This document shows positions 8,051 through 15,587 of a DNA stretch of 43,503 nucleotides, piece after piece. The notes under the pieces are model-generated. The model was not told where the DNA came from, ran no database searches, and worked only from the letters and a program-made list of their open reading frames with translations. The stretch is from CAZNLH01 sp964573995. Its GTDB lineage: Bacteria; Gemmatimonadota; CAZMKB01; CAZNLH01. The DNA lies in NCBI GenBank assembly GCA_964573995.1, contig CAZNLH010000022.1, positions 1-43,503 of the forward strand, written 5' to 3'. Position 1 is the stretch's first letter. Each line of letters begins with the position of its first letter. The position numbers were made by a program, and so were the translations under genes.

Positions 8051-9799
8051 TTATTCTCCCGCCCGCTCCTTGAGTGCCGCGATGAATTCGTCCACGTCTA
8101 CGCGGTGGATCCCGCAGGCCCGCTCTATGGTAGCGGCACGAGCGACCGTCCTTCGGAGGACGGGGTTACGGAGGTCGTCGAACCCATGCCCGAGGAAGAC
8201 CTCGAGCGTCTCCGGGTACCGGTCGATCACCTCGGCGACCCTGGATTTGGAGGTGATCTCAAAGGCCGCGGTCGACGGTGAGTACGGCTGCCGGTAGCCG
8301 ATGCTGCGCCAGATGTCCACTCCCCAGAGGAGGATCGCCGTCACCTCGATGAACCCGCTCACCCCCATGACGGAGTAGGCCCACTCGACGTGGTCGGTAG
8401 CCACCTGGCAGCCCACCCTGAGGGCGTTGCCTATATTGAGGAGGTAGAAGGCATGGTTCAGGGGGTTCAGCCCCTTGGTGTCCTGCCCGGCGAGGAACGG
8501 TATCACCTTGCTCGACACCCCGAGTATCATCATGCTGATGAACCCGACCGTTATGGCGTGGCGGTAGGCTCCGAAGTAGGCGTGGGAGAATGACTGGCCG
8601 GTCAACCGATTGTAGGCCGGCATGAAGGCGAGCATGCCGAAAGCGATGATGAGCCATATATACGCCGCCTGGACGAACTTGACGCTACGGTCCGTCTCGG
8701 CCGGCGGGTGCAGGATCCCGAGTTGCCGGACCATCAGGAAGGCCGAGAGGAGCATCAGGACGTAGGAGGCCTCGAGTCCCATTCCCCACACCGGCGCGTG
8801 GGAGCGTCGCAGGAGCAAGAAGAAGACGATGTCCGCGGCGATCGCCGTGGAGAAGACGACGTAGATCCCCGTGGAGGCCCTGCGGCCCGCCTCACGGAAG
8901 CCGAGGACGGCGGGGACGTATCTCAGGCTGACGCCGTAGATCAACATCGTGGCGAAGGCGAGTATCTGGAGGTCCCGGTAGGGAATGGACCAGGTAGCGA
9001 TTCGTTCGATCAGGACCTGAGGGCCCGTGGCGGAAGCGAAGTAGGCGAAGACCACCGGGTTCAGCAGGGCGGCCAGCCAGAAGGCGGCGATCGCGGTTAC
9101 CACGAACTTGTCGAAGGGCTCCGTCCCGATATCGCTCTGCCTGAGGGTGCGTACCATCACTACCACAAAGAACGAGGCGGCCATCCATTCGAGCACCCCG
9201 GCCGCTACACCCGGAGGGATCGAGGTGGGTCCCGGAAGGAGGGCCTGCGATACGGATCTGATCGCTATGCCGGCCACCATGAATATGAACGAGAGCGAGG
9301 CGAGGCGGGGATGGGCGAGGACCGTGTGCTTGAACCTCGGGTAGGCCTGGTATGAGAATCCCATGGCGATCAGGCCGATCCACCCGAATATCTGTGCGTG
9401 ACCGTGCATGTGTATCAGGTTGATCGGAACGGAGAAGAAGGACCTGTGGCCGGCGTAGTAGAGCAACATGAAGGCCCCGAAGAGGCAGCCGACCGTGAGG
9501 GATACGACTATACCACCCTTGAAGAACCTCTTGTAAATCAGGTCGGCCGGCGATTCCTCGTACCGGTACTCCGCTGCCGCGGTACCTTCCTCTTCCGCAA
9601 GAGCGATCTCCGTGATCTCGGCGATCAGCCTTTCGAGTTCGACGGCGTGCGCCCGTGCGAAGAACGCGAGGGTCTCCGGCGGTCCGGAGGGGCCCCCGCA
9701 TCCCTTTAGCCCATACCTGTCGAAGACCGCCCGGGTCGAGGGGTACCTCTTCACGACCTCCGGGATCATCGTTTCTGGATCAAATCTCACCTGGCTCAT
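8051..9799 (-). CDS. NnrS-like multi-spanning membrane protein with DUF1858 domains at both ends
   Basis: About 582 aa. Residues 1-60 form a DUF1858 domain (RYPSTRAVFDRYGLKGCGG). Roughly residues 90-510 contain about twelve hydrophobic helices. The His-rich helix PINLIHMHGHAQIFGW and the later FGAYRHAITVGFISMMILG match the metal-binding helices of NnrS, a haem/copper membrane protein of nitrogen-oxide metabolism. Residues about 515-582 are a second DUF1858-like domain (VAEVIDRYPETLEVFLGHG) that has lost the Cys. ATG 9799 is the likely start: AAGGA precedes it and homology begins there, although the frame is open to 9979. It may buffer or sense NO, or protect iron centres. Flanking hemerythrin and DUF2249 genes agree. 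Confidence 0.78.
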   Translation of the reverse strand: MSQVRFDPETMIPEVVKRYPSTRAVFDRYGLKGCGGPSGPPETLAFFARAHAVELERLIAEITEIALAEEEGTAAAEYRYEESPADLIYKRFFKGGIVVSLTVGCLFGAFMLLYYAGHRSFFSVPINLIHMHGHAQIFGWIGLIAMGFSYQAYPRFKHTVLAHPRLASLSFIFMVAGIAIRSVSQALLPGPTSIPPGVAAGVLEWMAASFFVVVMVRTLRQSDIGTEPFDKFVVTAIAAFWLAALLNPVVFAYFASATGPQVLIERIATWSIPYRDLQILAFATMLIYGVSLRYVPAVLGFREAGRRASTGIYVVFSTAIAADIVFFLLLRRSHAPVWGMGLEASYVLMLLSAFLMVRQLGILHPPAETDRSVKFVQAAYIWLIIAFGMLAFMPAYNRLTGQSFSHAYFGAYRHAITVGFISMMILGVSSKVIPFLAGQDTKGLNPLNHAFYLLNIGNALRVGCQVATDHVEWAYSVMGVSGFIEVTAILLWGVDIWRSIGYRQPYSPSTAAFEITSKSRVAEVIDRYPETLEVFLGHGFDDLRNPVLRRTVARAATIERACGIHRVDVDEFIAALKERAGE

Positions 9800-9827
9800 T
9801 GTTCCTTGTCTCCCCTTCGGACCATGC

Positions 9828-10067
9828 CTAAGCAGTCTTCTTGATCCGGGCGATCCACTCGCGCGGCGCCTTCTCCTCTGATGTCCACTCGAACTGGTCA
9901 CTCCGTTCGTGGATGAATTCGTAGTGGAGCGGACGCGGGTCGTGATCGTTGACGAGCAGCAGCGTCTCTCCGGTGTCAAGGGCGTCGAAGGTCTCGAAGA
10001 TCTTCGGGTGCCGCTCCCATGGGGGGAGATCCCTGACGTCGAGCGTAACGAGTTTTTCTTCGGTCAT
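9828..10067 (-). CDS. DUF2249 domain protein
   Basis: A 79-aa soluble protein that matches DUF2249 over its full length: LDVRDLPPWERHPKIFETFD, then GETLLLVNDHDPRPLHYEF and QFEWTSEEKAPREWIARI. The family has a TusA-like small alpha/beta fold and recurs beside hemerythrin, NnrS and other nitrogen-oxide genes; no biochemical role is established that I can cite. The conserved NDHDPRPLHYEF carries two His that could bind metal. It sits 28 bp upstream of the NnrS-like gene and 34 bp downstream of the hemerythrin gene, so co-transcription is very likely. Confidence 0.88.
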   Translation of the reverse strand: MTEEKLVTLDVRDLPPWERHPKIFETFDALDTGETLLLVNDHDPRPLHYEFIHERSDQFEWTSEEKAPREWIARIKKTA

Positions 10068-10101
10068 CTCTCAATGCCTCCTTCAAGAGCGTGTTCAGGG
10101 T

Positions 10102-10659
10102 TCAGCGTTTGATGTGCTCGCCTTCCAGCCTGCTGACCAGGTGGATATAGTAGAGGTGCTTCTCGTCTCCGAGGCGCTCTCGCTCCGCCTCTTGGAACTC
10201 CTCCATCAGCCCGCCCTCGTCGTCCCTGGTGAGGAAGCCTTCTATCATTGGATAGAGGATGTTGTCCTCCTTGTCGATATGCTGAATCAGCAGGCCGGAG
10301 TATCCACGCGCGTTCCGGACGATCTTCCCGCGAGCCTCCTCACCGCCGTGCTCGAAGTCCTTCAGCGAGTCGGCCATCCCCCGGACGTATTCGCGGCCCA
10401 GTTCGTGCTCCTCGAGCATGACGCCTATTGGGCCTCCCTCCCGTGGTATGCCAAGCAACTCGGCCCTGGCATACAGGATGTCCTCCTCCTTGGCGTGGTG
10501 AAACCGGTCCGCGTACGTACGGATGAAGTCGATGATCTCCTCTACCTCCTTCACCGGCACATCCTCTCCCAGCTCGAGTTTCCCCGTCACTGATTCGAGG
10601 ACACGTATCATCCTCTCGATCATCCGGTGTTCCTCTTTCAGTATTTCCGTGGGTCTCAT
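10102..10659 (-). CDS. Hemerythrin HHE-domain protein
   Basis: A 185-aa cytosolic four-helix protein expected to hold a di-iron site that binds oxygen or NO, or that helps repair iron-sulfur clusters. The family ligands are visible: His11 (KEEHRM), His54/His55 with Glu59 (RFHHAKEED), His85 (LEEHELG), and His127 with Glu131 (IQHIDKEDNILYP). ATG 10659 follows a strong GGAGAGGAGA Shine-Dalgarno. It is the first structural gene after the Rrf2-type regulator, in line with hemerythrin repair proteins controlled by NO-sensing regulators in other bacteria. Confidence 0.9.
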   Translation of the reverse strand: MRPTEILKEEHRMIERMIRVLESVTGKLELGEDVPVKEVEEIIDFIRTYADRFHHAKEEDILYARAELLGIPREGGPIGVMLEEHELGREYVRGMADSLKDFEHGGEEARGKIVRNARGYSGLLIQHIDKEDNILYPMIEGFLTRDDEGGLMEEFQEAERERLGDEKHLYYIHLVSRLEGEHIKR

Positions 10660-10737
10660 CCTGTCTCTCCTCTCCAGGGTCGATTGATTATCCTACTGAT
10701 CCCGCATTGCCCGCGCTACGACACCGAACCGGGCACG

Positions 10738-11154
10738 TCATGGATCCTCCCCATCGTGACCGGAGAGTTGGGCGATGCTTCGTCCCTCCAGCATCTGGTA
10801 GATCTCCTCTCGGATACGGCTCCACTCCCGGTGCAGGGGGCAGGGACTATCGTCGTCGCACTTCGGCAGGCCCGTGATGCACTTCTCCCGGAAGGTAAGC
10901 CCGTCGATGGCATCGACCACCTCGGCGATACTGATCTCCGCAGCTGGCCTCGCCAGGGCGACTCCACCGTTGGGCCCGCGGTAGGAGATGAGGATCCCCT
11001 TCTGAGTCAGGGTCTGAAGGACCTTGGCAAGGAAGTGGAAAGAGATCCCGTTCTCCTCCGCTATCTCCCTGATCGGGACGTACGAGACGCCCGGCCTCCT
11101 TGCTATGTACCATACGGCAAGGAGGCCGTATTCGCATGCGCGTGACAATAACAT
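10738..11154 (-). CDS. Rrf2-family iron-sulfur transcription regulator (NsrR/IscR-like)
   Basis: A 138-aa DNA-binding protein. It has an N-terminal winged helix (MLLSRACEYGLLAVWYIA, then FLAKVLQTLTQKGILIS and RGPNGGVALARP). Three Cys at 92, 99 and 105 (Cys-x6-Cys-x5-Cys), followed by His108, sit where NsrR and IscR bind their Fe-S cluster. NsrR senses NO and IscR senses cluster status; the downstream hemerythrin, DUF2249 and NnrS genes favour NO. Cysteine spacing differs slightly from well-known members, so the sensed signal is an inference. It heads the operon, and an inverted repeat overlaps its promoter, which suggests autoregulation. Confidence 0.88.
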   Translation of the reverse strand: MLLSRACEYGLLAVWYIARRPGVSYVPIREIAEENGISFHFLAKVLQTLTQKGILISYRGPNGGVALARPAAEISIAEVVDAIDGLTFREKCITGLPKCDDDSPCPLHREWSRIREEIYQMLEGRSIAQLSGHDGEDP

Positions 11155-11177
11155 GAGAGGTGCCTTATTTCAGTTTT

Positions 11178-11193
11178 AAGACTCTTTTGTCTT
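11178..11193. promoter_or_regulatory. Putative Rrf2/NsrR-type operator
   Basis: Inverted repeat AAGAC-N6-GTCTT, placed directly downstream of the rrf2 -10 hexamer and over the predicted start of transcription. A repressor bound here would block the promoter. Assigning it to the adjacent Rrf2 protein is inference from position. Confidence 0.5.
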
Positions 11194-11194
11194 T

Positions 11195-11223
11195 ATTATA
11201 ATCCTGATCCCCCCATCTGTCAA
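11195..11223 (-). promoter_or_regulatory. Perfect-consensus sigma70 promoter of the rrf2-hemerythrin operon
   Basis: On the minus strand TTGACA (11223-11218) and TATAAT (11200-11195) are separated by exactly 17 bp. Start of transcription would be near 11188, giving a leader of about 34 nt before ATG 11154. A promoter this strong usually needs a repressor. Confidence 0.8.
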
Positions 11224-11253
11224 GGCCTGGGGAACTCCAGATTTCAATCCCGC

Positions 11254-11282
11254 TTGACATGTGCCAGGTGTGTGCCTATGAT
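11254..11282 (+). promoter_or_regulatory. Divergent plus-strand sigma70 promoter
   Basis: TTGACA (11254-11259), 17 bp, TATGAT (11277-11282). Its -35 lies 30 bp from the divergent rrf2 -35. It would transcribe toward the N gap and the LOG-family gene, with a start near 11289. Confidence 0.6.
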
Positions 11283-11657
11283 CTCTCGTTACGTCCAACC
11301 AGTCGCTCGACTACTCCGCTGCCCCCGGGACAGCCGAGTGCTCAGTTGCGTAAGTTCCCGTTACTTGGGGCGACTTGGAGGACTGGCCACTCCGCGGGGG
11401 AATCATGGGGCCGCGGAAGGCCCCCTAAGGGGTGACAGGANNNNNNNNNNNNNNNNNNNNNNNNNNNNNNNNNNNNNNNNNNNNNNNNNNNNNNNNNNNN
11501 NNNNNNNNNNNNNNNNNNNNNNNNNNNNNNNNNNNNNNNNTGAGACACTAGAAGGTGCGGAAGGAGAATACATATTGCGCCCCCGTCGGACTGCCGGGAA
11601 GATTGCGATATCTTCCACGGATGGGATGGGGTTGGACCACACGAGAGGAGATTCACC
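11283..11657 (+). other. Leader region with no recognised gene, interrupted by an assembly gap
   Basis: Between the plus-strand promoter and the LOG-family start codon. The 158 bp before the gap is GC-rich with local stem potential (CCCCCTAAGGGG at about 11421-11432), and I could match it to no riboswitch, RNA or protein family. The 117 bp after the gap ends in the ribosome site AGAGGAG. An unseen small gene or structured RNA could lie in the gap. Confidence 0.4.
11441..11540. other. Assembly gap (100 N)
   Basis: Exactly 100 undetermined bases, which is the usual placeholder for a scaffold join of unknown length. Any reading frame drawn through it is meaningless. Confidence 0.98.
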
Positions 11658-12548
11658 ATGGATGATAAGATAGAGGGTAGGGCCTTTAAGCCAGCACAGG
11701 AAGAGGCGCGTCGTTCACGCCTTGCAGTGGAGTCGTCCCAGACCCGCTCGCCGACCTTCCGCCTCGCCTACCTGGACCCCGATTTCATCGTCAGGGACGA
11801 ACTCCGGCCCGTGCGGCTCCAACTGGAGTTGCTCAAGCCCGAGATGGTGCAGCAGGAGCATGGGATCGAGAGCACGGTTGTGATCTTCGGGAGCACGCGT
11901 ATCCCTGAGCCTGAGAAGGCGCTCAGGCGCCTCAAGGAGGCCGAGGAAGCCGCCCGCCGCGATCCGGAAGGCCCGCTCCTACAGAGGGATCTTGAGATCG
12001 CGCGGCGGATCCACAAGAAGAGCAGGTACTACGATGAGGCGCGCAGGCTGGCCACCATCATATCGACCACCTGCCAGTTGGCTGGACGGTGCAACTTCGT
12101 TGTTGTCACGGGAGGGGGTCCAGGGATCATGGAGGCGGCGAACCGAGGGGCGCACGACGTGGGGGCTAAGAGCATCGGTCTCAACATAGTGCTCCCCTTC
12201 GAGCAGAGACCGAACGAGTACATCACCCCGGAACTCTGCTTCCAGTTCCACTACTTCGCGATCCGCAAGATGCACTTCCTGATGCGTGCGAAGGCCCTCG
12301 TCGTCTTTCCGGGTGGATACGGGACACTGGACGAGTTGTTCGAGACCCTCACCCTGATCCAGACGAAGAAGGTGGATCCGGTACCGGTCATCCTCTTCGA
12401 CAGGGAATACTGGGAACGAGTGATCAATTTCGACATGCTGGTCATGGAGGGGACTATCTCCCCCAAGGACAAGGAACTCTTCAGGTACGTCGAGACCGCC
12501 GAGGAGGCCTGGCGGGCGATCACCAAAGCCTACGGGATCGAAGAGTAA
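11658..12548 (+). CDS. LOG-family (TIGR00730-type) nucleotide phosphoribohydrolase-like protein
   Basis: A 296-aa cytosolic Rossmann-fold protein of the lysine-decarboxylase-like/LOG group, whose studied members remove ribose 5-phosphate from nucleoside monophosphates. Diagnostic motifs are VVTGGGPGIMEAANRGA and the catalytic loop FPGGYGTLDELFE (PGGxGTxxE), near residue 215. The N-terminal 100 residues are longer than in short LOG proteins and include a charged helix (KALRRLKEAEEAARR), as in the longer bacterial subgroup. ATG 11658 is preceded by AGGAG with 7-nt spacing. The natural substrate cannot be read from sequence; cytokinin synthesis should not be assumed. Confidence 0.85.
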   Translation: MDDKIEGRAFKPAQEEARRSRLAVESSQTRSPTFRLAYLDPDFIVRDELRPVRLQLELLKPEMVQQEHGIESTVVIFGSTRIPEPEKALRRLKEAEEAARRDPEGPLLQRDLEIARRIHKKSRYYDEARRLATIISTTCQLAGRCNFVVVTGGGPGIMEAANRGAHDVGAKSIGLNIVLPFEQRPNEYITPELCFQFHYFAIRKMHFLMRAKALVVFPGGYGTLDELFETLTLIQTKKVDPVPVILFDREYWERVINFDMLVMEGTISPKDKELFRYVETAEEAWRAITKAYGIEE

Positions 12549-12654
12549 AGGTACGAGTGACGGTCTGGGCGTAGGCATTCCCCCTCAATGCGCCATCCAA
12601 CTTACGGAACGCAGCACCAAGGGGTCACCAATCAGTAGGAAGGCGGGAGGAACG

Positions 12655-14079
12655 ATGAATATAACATGTTACGGGGCAGCGAAGACCGTTACTGGCTCAC
12701 AGCACCTCATCGAGGTCAACGGGCGCCGGGTCCTACTCGACTGTGGGCTCTTCCAGGGCAAACGGAAGGAGGCATTCGAGAGGAACCGACAGGGATTTTT
12801 CGATGCCGGGTCTGTGGATGTCCTCGTCCTCTCACACGCTCACATCGATCATTCCGGGAACATCCCGAGGTTCGTAAAGAACGGTTTCCAGGGGGACGTC
12901 ATCTGCACCCCTGCCACCCGTGACCTCTGCTCGGTGATGCTGATGGACAGCGCATACATCCAGGAGAAGGATGTCGAGTTCGTCAATAAGAGGCGCCGGA
13001 AGAGGGGAAAGGTCCCCTTTGAGCCCCTCTATACCCGGGAAGACGTAGTCGACGCCATGCGAAACTTCGTTGGTGTCAGTTACGGCCGCGCCCGTGAGAT
13101 CGTGCCCGGGGTCCATCTTACCCTGATCGATGCCGGCCACATGCTCGGCAGTGCGAGCGTGATTCTCGACATCGAGGAGAAGGGATCGAGTGGGAAGACC
13201 AGGCTGGTCTTCAGCGGAGACCTGGGACAACCCGGCATTCCGATCATCCGTGACCCTGTCCCCGTAAAGGAGGGGGCGGGCGTCCTTATCATGGAGAGTA
13301 CTTACGGAAACCGCTTCCACCCACCTTATCCGGACGCAGAGAAGGAATTGGGGCGGATCATCCGGGAGACCTGTGATCGAGGAGGGGTCCTGCTCATCCC
13401 TGCCTTTGCGGTCGGGCGCACGCAACAGATCGTCTATGCGATGCATAAACTCTCCGACAGGGGAGAGATTCCTGACATACCTGTCTATGTGGACAGTCCC
13501 CTTGCGACACGTGCTACGGAAGTGTTCCGCCTGCACCGGGAGACATACGATACGGAGATCCGGGGCTTTCTCCACAATGATGAGCACGGGGACCCCTTCA
13601 ACTTCGGCCCCCTCAACTACACGCGATCGGTCGAGGAATCAAAGGCCCTCAACCTCCTGAAGAAACCGGCGGTCATCATCAGTGCAAGCGGGATGCTGGA
13701 AGGAGGACGAATCCTTCACCATTTAAGGAACCGCATCACCGATCCCCGGAACACCCTTCTCATTGTGGGCTGGCAGGCCCCTGATACACTGGGACGACGA
13801 ATCGTCGAAGGGCGGCCCGTGGTGAAGATTTACGGAGAGGAGCAGAGGCTCGAGATGAAGGTGGAGGTCCTCACCGGCTTCAGCGGACACGCGGACCGGG
13901 GTGGTCTCCTGGACTGGGCCCGGGCCATGAAAAGGAAGCCGCTCCGCACGTTCGTTGTCCACGGGGAGACTGACTCCGCCCTATCGCTCGCAGGGGCCCT
14001 GAAGTCGGAGTGTGGATTTCACAAGATCGATGTGCCCGAGATGGGAGAGCGGTTTACCATATCCCGTCGCAGGCCATAA
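12655..14079 (+). CDS. Metallo-beta-lactamase/beta-CASP family ribonuclease
   Basis: A 474-aa cytosolic two-zinc hydrolase of the MBL-fold RNA-specificity family. Motifs in order: TGSQHLIEVNGRRVLLDCG, the zinc motif SHAHIDHSGNIP, DAGHMLGSASVILDI, FSGDLGQP, MESTYGNR, then the beta-CASP insert (IPAFAVGRTQQIVYAMHKL) and the C-terminal RMMBL part with FSGHADRGGLLDWA and FVVHGETDSALSLA. Bacterial homologues act as RNases on structured or 3' ends of RNA; the substrate here is unknown. A GGGAGGAACG ribosome site precedes ATG 12655. It follows the LOG-family gene by 106 bp and may share its transcript. Confidence 0.9.
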   Translation: MNITCYGAAKTVTGSQHLIEVNGRRVLLDCGLFQGKRKEAFERNRQGFFDAGSVDVLVLSHAHIDHSGNIPRFVKNGFQGDVICTPATRDLCSVMLMDSAYIQEKDVEFVNKRRRKRGKVPFEPLYTREDVVDAMRNFVGVSYGRAREIVPGVHLTLIDAGHMLGSASVILDIEEKGSSGKTRLVFSGDLGQPGIPIIRDPVPVKEGAGVLIMESTYGNRFHPPYPDAEKELGRIIRETCDRGGVLLIPAFAVGRTQQIVYAMHKLSDRGEIPDIPVYVDSPLATRATEVFRLHRETYDTEIRGFLHNDEHGDPFNFGPLNYTRSVEESKALNLLKKPAVIISASGMLEGGRILHHLRNRITDPRNTLLIVGWQAPDTLGRRIVEGRPVVKIYGEEQRLEMKVEVLTGFSGHADRGGLLDWARAMKRKPLRTFVVHGETDSALSLAGALKSECGFHKIDVPEMGERFTISRRRP

Positions 14080-14118
14080 TGTTTTTGGTAATTCAGTGAA
14101 TGTGCGGCTCACCCCGTA

Positions 14119-14147
14119 TTGATTTTTCGCTTACCGGCTTGTATATT
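14119..14147 (+). promoter_or_regulatory. Sigma70-type promoter of the yebC-ruv run
   Basis: TTGATT (14119-14124), 17 bp, TATATT (14142-14147). Transcription would start near 14154, leaving a leader of about 130 nt before yebC. Confidence 0.55.
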
Positions 14148-14285
14148 TCCTCGTGTTGCGGGAAGATTCAGGGCGATCGTGGGGTTTTCGAGGGAAAAGT
14201 CACAGGTGTCACCCGTCTCGGGACCGATAGCGGCAGCGGGAGGGACTGCCGACACTTGATCAATCACTAACTTTGGGGGCTATGG

Positions 14286-15044
14286 ATGTCTGGCCACTCG
14301 AAGTGGTCTACAATCAAGCGGAAGAAGGCCAGGGAAGACAGCAAGCGCTCGAAGGTCTTTAACAAGGTAATCCGGGAGTTGACGGTATCGGCCCGTGAAG
14401 GGGGCGGCGACGCCGACTCGAATCCCCGCCTGAGGACGGCGATCGACAACGCCAAGGCGGTGAACATGCCGCTGGAAAACATCGAGAGGGCGATAAAGAA
14501 GGGGACGGGAGAACTCCCGGGGACGACTTATGAGCCGGTCGTTTACGAGGGATATGGGCCGGGGGGCGTGGCCATATACATCGAGGTCCTTACGGACAAC
14601 CGGAACCGTTCCGTGGCGGATATCCGCCACATCTTCAGCAGGAGCGGCGGGCACCTGGGCGAGAATGGTTGCGTTGCCTGGATGTTTTCGCAAAAGGGGC
14701 AGATCTATGTAGATGCTACCCAGTTTGATGAGGACGTCATCCTGGACGTGGCACTGGAGTGCGGTGCCGAGGATGTCCTCTTGGAGGACGACTTCTTCGT
14801 TATCGTTACTTCCATACAAGATTTCATGGCGGTGAAGGAGAGCCTCGAAAACAAGGGGATCGTCTTCAGCGACTCCGAGATCAGCATGATCCCGAACAAT
14901 ACGGTAAAAGTTGAGGGGAAGAACGCGGAGAAGGTCCTCAAGTTGATGGAGGCCTTGGAGGACCATGATGATGTCCAGCGGGTTTCATCGAACTTTGACA
15001 TCGACGAAGAAGTCATCCGGGGCCTCGGCTCAGGGGCCGACTGA
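14286..15044 (+). CDS. yebC: YebC/PmpR-family DNA-binding / translation-associated protein
   Basis: A 252-aa cytosolic protein, full length for the family. The N-terminus MSGHSKWSTIKRKKAREDSK and the segment RTAIDNAKAVNMPLENIERA are diagnostic, as is YEGYGPGGVAIYIEVLTDN. YebC proteins have been described as DNA-binding regulators and, for some members, as factors that ease ribosome stalling. The start at 14286 has GGGGG 8 nt upstream. It leads the ruvC-ruvA-ruvB block, a very common bacterial arrangement, and its 3' end nearly abuts ruvC. Confidence 0.95.
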   Translation: MSGHSKWSTIKRKKAREDSKRSKVFNKVIRELTVSAREGGGDADSNPRLRTAIDNAKAVNMPLENIERAIKKGTGELPGTTYEPVVYEGYGPGGVAIYIEVLTDNRNRSVADIRHIFSRSGGHLGENGCVAWMFSQKGQIYVDATQFDEDVILDVALECGAEDVLLEDDFFVIVTSIQDFMAVKESLENKGIVFSDSEISMIPNNTVKVEGKNAEKVLKLMEALEDHDDVQRVSSNFDIDEEVIRGLGSGAD

Positions 15045-15069
15045 CGGCCGGTGCGGCGGGGAGAGGCAG

Positions 15070-15558
15070 ATCATCCTCGGCATCGATCCGGGGAGTATCA
15101 TCACAGGCTATGGCGCGGTATGCAGGGGTGACGGTGAGGTAAGTGCCCTGAAATGGGGTGTGATCCGCGCAGGAAAATCGGATCCCTTGCCGAAACGACT
15201 CCTCACCATCCACGGGCATATTCTGGACTTGATCGACACTTTGAAGCCCGGGTGCGTTGCGGTTGAATGCGCCTTTTTCGGCAAGAATGTCAGGTCGCTG
15301 ATTGCAATGGGGCAATCCGTGGGCGTGGCCCTCCTTGCCGCCGCCGAGAAGGGTGTAGAGGTCTATCAATACACGCCGCGCGAGGTCAAGAAGTCCGTTA
15401 CCGGCAACGGAGGGGCCAGCAAGGAACAGATCCGCCGGATGGTCCATTCGATCCTCCGCATGGGATCGTCCACCGGACCGTTCGATGCAACCGACGCCCT
15501 GGCAGTGGCCCTGTGCCATGAAAACCGCATGAGGGACCTTCCCGTCAAGTCGGGGTAG
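15070..15558 (+). CDS. ruvC: RuvC Holliday-junction endonuclease; no NTG start at the expected site
   Basis: Resolves Holliday junctions together with RuvAB. RNase-H-fold acidic residues are visible: Asp6 in ILGIDPGS, Glu66 in VAVECAFFGKN, and the pair in FDATDALAVALCHEN. From the ATC at 15070 the protein is 162 aa, as usual for RuvC. The frame has no ATG, GTG, TTG or CTG between 14974 and the conserved N-terminus. ATC 15070 and ATC 15073 lie 3 and 6 nt after GAGAGG, so a non-standard AUC initiator is possible. Otherwise translation would begin at one of three ATGs (14965-14971) inside yebC and add about 35 residues, or there is a base error. Confidence 0.9.
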   Translation: MILGIDPGSIITGYGAVCRGDGEVSALKWGVIRAGKSDPLPKRLLTIHGHILDLIDTLKPGCVAVECAFFGKNVRSLIAMGQSVGVALLAAAEKGVEVYQYTPREVKKSVTGNGGASKEQIRRMVHSILRMGSSTGPFDATDALAVALCHENRMRDLPVKSG

Positions 15559-15587
15559 GCAATTAAGGGGGATGGAGGCCGCCGATA

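Noticed and set aside
9800..9979. 60-residue N-terminal extension of the NnrS-like protein
   Set aside because: It overlaps the DUF2249 gene in another frame and is Arg/Ser/Thr-rich without homology; DUF1858 begins right at ATG 9799.
11254..11673. Open frame from the promoter through the gap into the LOG-family gene
   Set aside because: A quarter of it is N, and the remaining translation matches nothing I recognise.
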